Of a stretch of 64,000 nucleotides of DNA, positions 54,756-64,000 are shown one piece after another (within the stretch, counting starts at the first letter, position 1; every line of letters starts with the position of its first letter). A program made the translations under genes and the position numbers. The DNA is from Cruorifilaria tuberocauda (Eukaryota; Nematoda; Chromadorea; Rhabditida; Onchocercidae). The notes under the pieces are model-generated. The model made no database searches. It was not told where the DNA came from and saw nothing but the letters and a program-made list of their open reading frames with translations. Location: positions 1-64,000 of the forward strand of contig JABVXU010000101.1 in the NCBI GenBank assembly GCA_013365365.1, read 5' to 3'.

Positions 54756-56845
54756 TGGGCATTAACGTTATTCATTGTCAGCATGAAGTTGACTACTGCT
54801 AAAAGCTAAGAAATGCTGTTAATTAATAATGTACGATGACTAGTATTGTTACTATAATTAGAATTACCAGCACTATCAACGATGAGTAATAAGTGGTATC
54901 ATGATCAATAAGTGGTATATATTGTAAAATTGGTAAAATATTGGCAAACAGTACTCTGGTATACTGGTATATTGGTGCTAAACATACCTAATTTACCATT
55001 AGTATCACTAATTAATCATGATAAAATTAATAATCTAAATGGTTAGAAATCTAGCTAATAATATAAACATTGGAAAAAATACAATTCCAACTACCAGTTA
55101 ATATTATTATTATACGAGAATATCATATTTGGCTAACTTTAGTAATCCTTTTCATTTTTAAGATTCAAACAATTTATTACATAATCACTAACCACCTACA
55201 ACCTTATCAATCTCTAATTCTCCGAAGAACACAGTCTATTTCACCGCATCAGTGGCAATAATCCAAAAAAAAAAAACCCACGTTGATTTACGTCACGTTG
55301 ATGCCGCATTATATAACTTTGTCACGTCTCAAAATCTTCAATCTTTTCCTCCAAAAAAAAGTTTTATTAAAAAAACTTCAAATGACAGAAGGGTTAATTT
55401 GATATTTACACAAAGAGGAAGAACAATATTTTTACAATTTTTTAAATCATCACATGTGCATCATGCAAAAAATATATGAAGTAATCAAATCAAGGTTTTG
55501 AAATATCAAATTATACAAAAATTTGAAGTAATCAGCTTTATCAAAGTTTTATCTAACTTTATCAAACTTTATCAATAGCAATCAAATATAAAATGAATCT
55601 AAAACGAAAGAATTTTGTATTTATGATATTTAATTCAATGAATATATATAATTCAAATAGCTTACTGATATTCTATTTAAGCTTTATTTCAAAATGTGTG
55701 CAAAAAAAAGTAAAAGGAAATTAGAACGAATTATATGCTATAATTACAAGCTAAATATCATATAAAATTTATATATTCGATAATGCAATGGTACTAGTAG
55801 AGCATATATTTCCGTGAAATTCATCAATGATTGATCAAGTTAGCAAAATGTGATCAGATCAGTGAAACAAAATTTCAAATTTCTCTTCTATAATGCAGTA
55901 GAAAAATATCAGTTATATTCTGGTAAATGAATATTTTTTTTTCAGCAAATAAACATTTAAATTATTTATATTTAGCATGAATTATTAAATCAATATACTT
56001 GTTTATATTTAAAGAATACTTATATGATTAGGTATTTTTTCGTTTTTACTATTTAGCTTCTCTTTTTGGTGGTGTTGATAAATGATTTATGTTGATATTA
56101 TTGATATTGATATTGATATTATATTAGTTTTATAATTCATATTAAACTCAAAAATCTTACTCAATATGATTGCAAGTATTGTGACTATATTTCGAAGTGA
56201 TTTTCAAGTGATGATCATGATTTATGAGTTAGGAGGAACTGAAATTGTTTCAATTCTCCCAATTAATCCATTACTTTTTCAGTTACTCATTCGAATAATC
56301 CAGTGAGAAGATATCCTGAAATTTGGAATTAATATGAATGACTGTGAGTGGTAAAAGTAAATAAATTTAAGAAATGATGATCACTCCAAGAATATAATTT
56401 CTAGCCATTTCTTTGTTTTTTTTTTTTTTGAATTGAATATAGAAATGCTTGCGGATTGCATGAAATCATATCTAAAGATAAAATGTTATCTTTTGATGGG
56501 TTTAGAAATCTTCGTAAACAAAGACCAAATATTTTCAAGTTTCTTTTTTTCCGAATAAGTAGCACTATTATCAACTAAGCTATTTGTCATTCAATGATTT
56601 GTTTTTTTTTCCTTTCTTTCTTTTATTCCAATTCTCACCTTTAGATTCATTTAATTTGCTGAAAAAATGATTTTATCATTTGATCTGATCCATTCAATTT
56701 TGCTTATCTTTTAATTATCATTTGATCTGATCCATTCAATTTTGCTTATCTTTTAAATTATTTCAATTTTGTCAGTCAAGTAATGCAATTTCATTTTCAT
56801 TTTAAAAAGCAAAAGAAAAAAAAAATAGCGCTACCAAATTTTTAT
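54756..56845. other. AT-rich intergenic region
   Basis: About 2.1 kb. It includes a 42-base tandem duplication at 56675-56758 (unit starting TATCATTTGATCTGATCCAT). The plus-strand frames at 55070-55261 and 55252-55479 show no motif or family likeness and are treated as chance. Confidence 0.55.
56675..56758. repeat. 42-base tandem duplication
   Basis: Two adjacent copies at 56675-56716 and 56717-56758, identical or nearly so by eye. Confidence 0.88.
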
Positions 56846-56996
56846 TCACAATGATTTATCAGAAGGCTTCCACTCATCTCGCAATTTATCAAAATGACGG
56901 AAGGGAAACCGATCATACACACTTTCCGGAATATAATTCCCAGATGACATTAACTCTTCATTATATGTGTTAATTGGTGTATGTGTACTACTCAAT
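56846..56996 (-). CDS. Orphan terminal exon, unknown protein
   Basis: On the minus strand an open frame ends at a TGA (56846-56848) and encodes a clearly protein-like C-terminus including SSGNYIPESVYDRFPFRHFD and KLRDEWKPSDKSL. The frame stays open upstream to about 57070 through a hydrophobic run (NLAYAVNSHGIFLLTDLL). AG dinucleotides near 56995 after a T-rich tract could be the acceptor. I found no upstream exon, and the stretch to 64000 offers no obvious partner on this strand. It may be the last exon of a gene with long introns that starts outside the window, or a remnant. The family is not recognised. The only internal ATG would leave a 35-residue peptide. Confidence 0.4.
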
Positions 56997-57120
56997 AAAT
57001 CAGTAAGTAAAAATATCCCGTGAGAATTTACCGCATATGCAAGATTAGTTTTATATGGTAATATTTTTCATTGATTTAAAAATTGAATAGTTAAGGTATG
57101 TTGAAAAATATTTTCTTTGC

Positions 57121-57128
57121 TGACGTCA
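57121..57128. promoter_or_regulatory. CRE/ATF-type palindrome
   Basis: TGACGTCA, the consensus cyclic-AMP-response element bound by CREB/ATF bZIP factors, sits about 130 bases 5' of the orphan minus-strand exon. It is followed by a second ACGT-containing core (CGACGTAAC). One eight-base match in 64 kb may be chance. Confidence 0.3.
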
Positions 57129-57129
57129 T

Positions 57130-57975
57130 CGACGTAACTTTACATACGTTTTACTTTAATATAAATTATTATTATTATTATTAAAGCAACAGTATGTTGT
57201 TTGCGGAGATTGCTTAAATCTGTTGGGAGATGGTTCTTTCTTTTTTTCCTCTCTTAAAACTGCTCCTATTCATTTTTTTTATTATCATTTGTAAAATCTT
57301 CAATTTTAAATGTTAACTTTCCTCTCGATCATTTGATACTTATTACTTTACTTAATGTAATTTTAAAAATGTAAATAAAACAAAGAATAAACAATCCAAT
57401 GAGAAGAAAAATTTTTTTCAATCTGAAATGAATAAGCAGGAAAAAACGGAAAAATGACGAGAAAGAAAAGAAAACAATGCAATAAAGCATTCATGAAAAA
57501 AAAAACAGGCAATTAATTAAGATAAGCTTTTTTCTCTCTCTCTTTTATCCTTATCCGAATTGATTTGGTCGATACCCCCCGTAGCTATCAATTCTTCCAT
57601 TCAGGCCTTAACATCTTAACATCACTACTGATCATCAGTCATCTGGAATCAAATTTCTCAAATTGCTTGAAAACAAATTGATTCAATTTCATCTTCCATA
57701 TTTGATTGGCAGTAAAGGCATTTTCATTCTATTGCTTTTTTTTTCCCTCCCTCTCTTATCATAATACTATCTTTTTTTTTTTGCTCATTTAGCTTCTCTA
57801 GTAAATGTTATACTGTTTTGTTAAAATTTGAAATGAAATTAAAAATTGATAGCCATTTATCTTTTTTCCTTATTTTCAGGATAGAAATTAGGCTATCGTT
57901 TTTTTTCTTTTCATTTAAAAGAATTAAGCAAAGAGTAAAAAGCAATATATAAGTTGACAAATGAAACGAAGGAGC

Positions 57976-58008
<33 letters not shown>

Positions 58009-60107
58009 AAGGAGAAAAAAAAATGATTCCAGAAGATTATGCATCTTTAAAAGAAAACTGAAATTATAGAAAATATGAAATGACTTTTTTATTGCTTTCT
58101 TCTCTCTTTCTCTCTTTCCCTGTTCTTTTATTTTTTTTTCTTTTTTCACTAATTGATATGGAAATTAGCTTTCTCTTGATATTCTATTTTCTGATATGTT
58201 AAAACAAATTTGTATAATTATCATTTTTAGATTTCGTTTCCCTAATTATTACTATCTTTCAGGTGATTCGATGAATAAAATATGGGCAAATTAAATGAAG
58301 ATATTCGGATCAAATGAGAATTGATTAATTTGAAAACTTTGAATTAATCGATCCAGAAGAAGCATGAATTAATTCATCGTAGAGAAATGAAACTTGATAA
58401 CTCATTCAAATATATGAAATTTATCTCATCAATAACAACAGCATTAGTGATCAGTGGTGATACTGACAATCATTAAAATGATTTTAGTGATATTTCTATA
58501 TCTTTAAGATTGTTTAGACAATGATACTTTCAATTTACAATTATTCATTCGAATGATAAAGACGTTACATTTGACAAACTGTAATGAATAATTATCAACA
58601 AAGCTCAATTATATAAGTATTATATATAAATATAAGTTAGAATATACAAGTATAAGTTAGATAATTATAGTATAAGTTATATAAGTATTATACATATTAT
58701 ATATAAGTTATATAATTATATAAGTAATTGGATAGCATCATGCATAAATTCTTTTTTTTAGCTATAATTCATATTGTTATCTCTTTGATAGAGAATATGA
58801 GAAATGATTGCAATAAATTATTCCATTATTTAAAATAAAGAGAGTGGTGATAATGATGATGATATTGATGGTGATAATGCTGATAATAATCATGAAAACT
58901 GCGTTTTCAATATCACCACAGATATGAGAAGAGAGAGATGGAACAGCTTATCTCATCAAATTCAATCTTAAAATGTAATTTAAACCCTATCTTCGATATC
59001 CAACAAAGCTGAATTATATAAATAGTTAGATGGCATCATTTGTCGGGGTTAAATGATTCATGCAAATTCTCTTTAATTTTTCTCTCTATCTTCTTTCTCC
59101 TGTTCCTTCCTTCTCTCTCCCTCTCTCTTTCTTTCTCTCTCTCTTGTTTCTTTTTTTCTTCCTAAGAAATTGAAATAAAAGATGGAAGGAAAAAGATGCA
59201 AATTGATGAATTCATTCGTTAAGCACAATATTATTAACGATATTTGAAATGATCATAAATGAAATCTAAAATATTAAAGAATGATAAAATGATTAAAGGT
59301 CAAAGTTCCAAATACTAAATATAATTACTAAATTAAATATACTTATTAATATTACTTAAGCAGGTATTATTTGCGTAATTTTGGCTTTTCTTTGGACATT
59401 ATTTTTTGCAAAATTTTCCAAACAATAAAACTTATTTCAAACTTACTTCTTCCTAAATTATCTTTGTCATTAAGACTGAATTAAATGGTATTGAAATTTT
59501 TATCAAAACATTCTTTAATTGTCAATTGCAAATTTAAAAAATTGAAATAAGAAAGATTTTAATTCGAAATTAACTTTATTCTTTAATTTCTTTCTTCATT
59601 AGTGTTTATTTAAAATTAAATAATTTGTGTGTGTGTGTGTGTTTTTTTTGGAATAACTTATTATTGTTTATTTACTAATTTACTTATTTACTAAGTAATC
59701 TTGCAAAATTCCATTTTTCTTTCTTATCCTTATCTCATTCATTTCTCTTCACCTCTCTTTTCTCTACTAAAATTGATAAATCCCTCAGAAAACAAAAAGA
59801 GAGGGAAAAAAAAGTGACGCAGAGATAAGAAAAAAAAACAATTACAAATCCCTTTTTAATTTGCATATTTTGCGAGCGAGTTGAAAATGTGATGATTTGG
59901 ATAATAGAATTGTATGTGTGTGTGTGTGTTTGCTTGAGAGATGGTATTAATTAATTAGTGATTGAAGAGCTGTCAAATTTACAACGCTTAATTCTTTCTA
60001 CCATCGATAGATTGACAGACGGACTTATACACACACACACACACACACACAGACACATACACAGATACAGACAGACACATACATACAGTTTTATTTTTGA
60101 TGGATAG
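57130..60107. other. AT-rich region with microsatellites
   Basis: No supported gene. It holds a GA run (about 57974-58012), CT/TC-rich tracts near 59090-59150, TG runs near 59626-59642 and 59914-59930, and an AC run near 60030-60065 with ACAGATACAGACAG flanks. The minus-strand frame at 57808-58149 is low in complexity and is discounted. Confidence 0.55.
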
Positions 60108-60238
60108 ATTTGGATGAAATGAAATTAATTCATGATAAAAATGCCGTAAATCCAAAAATCCATGAGTATGTTAAGAGTGTCTTATTGAGCGATGTAAATG
60201 ATCAATTGTCTCTTCATTCAATCCATTTTATCCGACAG
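60108..60238 (+). CDS. Candidate plus-strand exon, unknown protein
   Basis: An AG (GATGGATAG) is followed by 43 codons and a GTTCAT donor after CAG. The peptide has mixed composition, including HDKNAVNPKIHEYVKSVLLS and QLSLHSIHFIRQ, and would be helical. An internal ATG at 60119 could be a start. The exon leaves phase 0, which is compatible with the exon at 63572. No family is recognised. Confidence 0.28.
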
Positions 60239-63200
60239 GTTCATTCATTAATTAAGTCAATCAAAAAATTGGTGGAAGAATATTATTTGCATATCATTAA
60301 ATCATCTGTCATAAATCTTATCTCGGAAAGATTATCCATTCTGTTGTTCATTTGAGTAGCAATCGATGAAATAATTCCTTCTTTTTTTCCTCTATGATTT
60401 AATTTTAATCGCTTAATCTAAAAATCTACAACTTTCCTCTTTTTTTATTTCTCTTTCCTCTCTTTTTTTTCGTTTCAAATTAATTTCAATGTTTAAAATT
60501 TAAAAAATTTTTTTTATTATCTGAAAGAAAAAAGAATCTATAAATTGTTATTGATTTAAAAAAGGAAAATTTAAATAAGACAAAGAATGGAAATTAAATT
60601 TCCATACTCATATTAGAGTAATAATTAAATTAATTACAGTAATAATATTACAGTAACAATTAAATTAATTGCTATAATTCCAATTATACTTATACTGTAA
60701 TTATAGTAATTACTGTTACTAAAGTTATCAATGCTACTTTGCTTTTGTTTCGCTTCATTAATGATACTTTCTCATAAATAAGCATATTAAATGTATAAAG
60801 TTGAAGTGAAATTATATTGCAAAATCGTTTCTTTCATTATTTAAATTAATTATTCGTTTTGTATCTTTTCATCTTTCCAAGAAATAATTTTTCTTTTTTC
60901 TTGTTTTACCGTATAACAAAACATATAGCAATGAGATTTTTCTTTTCCTATCATTTCCAGTTTTAAATTGAAATCTAAAATACAAAAATTCTTTTTCTCC
61001 TTTTATTTTCACGAATTATAAATTAATCCAAATTAAAATAATAAGTAAGAGAAGGTTTTTTTTTTTTTGAAAAAATAAGGGAAAAATTTAATTTGTATTT
61101 ATCGTTCTTTTAATATTATCTCAATAACTTTTACGAAATTTTCGAATTATTTTTACTATTTCAAATTAATTTTTGAAAATTAATTTATGCGTTTTTAAAT
61201 TCAGGATTTCTTATTATATTATTATCTTCTAATTATTTCATATTGTAATTCCAAATTTAAACAAGCAGAAATAAAAAACAATTTCGATAAAAATTTTTTT
61301 TCTTTCTTTCAGAAAGTAAACAATAAAAAACAATTTATTTGTTATATAATTATACATGCATGAATTAACACTTTAATCTTTTATTCTCCTCCTTCTCCTT
61401 CACCAAAATCATTTCCTTCCAAATATTATTCTTCAACTTTTTTCCCATCTTCTTCCATCTTTACAGTAATCAACCTGTATTTTACAGTATACAAATTTTC
61501 TTTTTCACTTCTATTTCCTTCTTTTTATTTTTAGTTTATTCCAATTTCACTTTCATTTATATCTTCATTAATTATGTTTTTTTATTTCGATCATTTAATA
61601 CAACTTTATTTATATATCAAATGTTTACCAATGATTAATTATCGTTAAATTAATTTCATATCTCAGTTTTGGAATCCTTAAATTACTTTCATATTTCATT
61701 TTTTTTTCAAAAATCTTTAACTAAAGTATTATTTCATTTTTCCTTACAATTCTTAAAATAATTTCAAATTCTATTACTATTAATGTATCGTTACATCGAA
61801 GTCAATATTAGCAATGATTAATATTTCTTAGTCTTTTTTGTCTTTTTAAAGCAATTTTCGATTAATGTTTGGATACATCGCTTTTCGCAATTTTTTTACT
61901 GAAAATTTCATTAATTTTACTTTGGGTCATTCATTTTTAGAAATTTTTGAAGTTTAAAATATAAAATTCCAAATATCAAAACATTCGATATGTAATGAAA
62001 TAAATCTGTAAACTACTATTTTCTTATCAATCTGTTAGTTTTACGACTCATATAACTTAATCAGACGTAAAATATTACTTATTAAATATACAGTTTCTAT
62101 ATTTTTGTGATTTGAATTCATGATTTTTCAAATTCTTATTATCCAATTATTCAATTATCCAATTATCCAATTCATTTATTGCCTTTAATAGCATTGCTAT
62201 TATTGTTTAGATTTATAAAATTTAATAAAATTATTTTCTAAATTTAATTAAAATTACCGCAAATTTTTAACTTTTATCTTTAATTTCTTTCATTCTCTCT
62301 CTTATCATTTAACTCTTTCTTCCATTCCATAGCTTCATCTTCCGATGATGGTAAGAGAAGGAAAAGCTTAATCAATTGTTTGGTTTGGGATTGGTGTTGC
62401 AGTAGAAACACCGCCTCCAATTTCACTCGTTGTTTCTGCTGATTGGATAAATTTCACCCCTTTTCCTCTCTTTTAGCTTAAAATGTTAAAGCTAACTAAC
62501 TTTTAAAGTTAAGAAATCTTTTAGTGTATTCATTGGAAGAAATTTTACTTTAAGCTTAAAACTAAGCCAACTTAGATATTAGCTTATTTACGTATTTAGT
62601 ATATACGTATTGCCTATAATGTAAGCATATCACATTGATGAAATTGAAAAATTATTTTTTTTTCAAATTTATTAATTTAAATTTTTGACTTAAATTTTAC
62701 CTCAATCTTTTTTGTTTCATTAGACTTGATTACAATTAATATATCCTATAACTACTAATTAACATGTAATTGAGAATTCTCGAACAGTTAATTAATTAAT
62801 TAATTAGCTGCAGTGCTCAAACTCTCACCCTAATTTTAAGATTGTTTGAATTTGAAGATTGATATAAGTCATTCCTAACTTAATAAATTGCGTTTTACAA
62901 ATTCATTCAGTAGTTAACTTTCATCTTTTTTTAATGATTAATTAAATTGTAAATTTTCCATGCTGCTATATCAAAAGTTTTTCATATATAATCATTGAAA
63001 TGGGTAGTTTTTGGAGGATTAAATGGTAATTTGAATTTAAAAACCGATCATAGAAGCTCTTATCTGCAGCTTAATCAAAACTTAGCAATTTTTACAGAAT
63101 CTTTTTTAATATCTGAAATTGTTTTTTTCAAATATTTGATTACGAATTTTCACTATGAAAATCCAAATTTGATTTTAATTCGGAAAATTGAACCCTTCGA

Positions 63201-63571
63201 ATACAAATAATTTCATATCCTTTTTTTTTGATATGAAACTGGAAAGAATGATTTATTTAATTCAATCAATCAGTGCTATATCTTTAAAATACTTAATGAT
63301 AATTACTTCTTCCAAAATACTTGGCTCTTTTTATTCAACCTTAATTTAATCAAATCCATCATATTCCCTATTCTTTGCTATTATTACTATATTCACTATC
63401 CGATTATCCTAATGTTCATCTACCATCAAATAATTATCAATCTACCAAATATCATGATAGCTATCATGCAACAAATATTTTTTATATTTCATTTCTTCAA
63501 AAAAAAAAACAAAATTGAAAATTTTGAAATTAATAAGAAAAGTTTAAAATAAAAATGAAAATATAATTCAG
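60239..63571. other. AT-rich region without recognised gene
   Basis: About 3.3 kb, largely low-complexity A+T. The plus-strand frame at 62995-63210 has no splice support or motif. If 60108-60238 and 63572-63655 belong to one gene, this is its intron. Confidence 0.5.
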
Positions 63572-63655
63572 AAAATTTCCGAATGCTTACGACCATTGGA
63601 ATGCAACAATTCTGGAAGGAATGTTGGAAAATGCAACAACAACTTGTCAAAGGAA
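63572..63655 (+). CDS. Candidate cysteine-containing exon, unknown protein
   Basis: A good acceptor (TATAATTCAG) and a strong donor (GGAA/GTATGT) enclose exactly 28 codons in phase 0. The peptide begins KISECLRPLECNNSGRNVGK and continues with CNNNLSKE. Its three cysteines and Asn/Gly-rich loops suggest a small disulfide-bonded extracellular domain. A possible last exon follows at 63914 (acceptor AATAAATAG, then a short basic end and TAA). The opposite strand is also open here (KEKRLINLNILPL with a GTAAGC donor), so the strand is not certain. Confidence 0.3.
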
Positions 63656-64000
63656 GTATGTTTAAATTAATCAATCGTTTTTCTTTACCTGATTTTTTTA
63701 AAATTAAACTGCAAGTTATGGATCATTGATGATTATCAAATCATTTGGTTATCGATCAAATCGAAGAACAAATTTTTTGGCTTTTTATTCTGGTTGATTT
63801 GTTTATTTTTTTTTTTGACAAAAATATTACTTACAAAATATTATCTAATTATTACTTTATTACTAAAAATATTACTTAATTTGTTTGCTTGACTGAAATA
63901 CATTATGATAATAAATAGAAGACGAAGATGAAGAGATAAAGCTTACAGAAGAATCGACTAACAAAATTATCTGATACAGCATACTTATCACTTATTTATC
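63656..64000. other. Window end, no firm feature
   Basis: AT-rich sequence. The only coding hint is around 63914-63970, where a possible short basic terminal exon or an acidic frame (DEDEEIKLTEE) follows AATAAATAG. Confidence 0.35.

Noticed and set aside
57808..58149. 113-codon minus-strand frame
   Set aside because: It is built from GA/CT repeats and poly-A tracts; low complexity.

Overview
The window looks like nuclear DNA of a nematode, most probably a filarial worm (inference). It is very AT-rich. Its genes are cut into many short exons by AT-rich introns with TTTTCAG-type acceptors, and several start codons lie 2-6 bases after a splice-acceptor-like AG, as expected for spliced-leader trans-splicing. 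I saw no bacterial operon, CRISPR array, rRNA, tRNA or recognisable transposase gene.

Layout. (1) 1-972, plus strand: 3' part of a C2H2 zinc-finger gene. (2) About 7.46-18.76 kb, plus: a divergent SLC6-family membrane protein in at least 16 exons. (3) 21.86-28.69 kb, plus: a myeloid leukemia factor (MLF) family gene in 8 exons with a 4.9 kb first intron. (4) 29.04-29.75 kb, minus: unassigned coding-like patches. (5) 29.76-41.03 kb and 42.85-52.00 kb, minus: two complete tandem exportin-4 paralogues. I rebuilt each as 23 exons, with matching intron phases throughout and ten internal exons of exactly equal length. (6) 52.66-54.73 kb, minus: the mitochondrial F1-ATP synthase gamma subunit in 6 exons. 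(7) 54.7-64 kb: mostly AT-rich non-coding DNA with microsatellites, one orphan minus-strand terminal exon (about 56.9 kb) and two candidate plus-strand exons (60.1 and 63.6 kb).

The genes do not form one pathway. The ATP synthase gamma gene and the two exportins lie head-to-tail on one strand and could share a polycistronic unit, though the gaps (0.66 and 1.8 kb) are long. The most notable points are the exportin-4 duplication, in which the 29.8-41.0 kb copy has diverged much further and gained a lysine-rich N-terminus; the SLC6-like protein, which appears to have lost the family's ion-site residues; and several orphan exons that do not belong to any gene I can name.

Exon coordinates were worked out by hand from splice signals, reading frame and family similarity recalled from memory. 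No alignment or database search was run.
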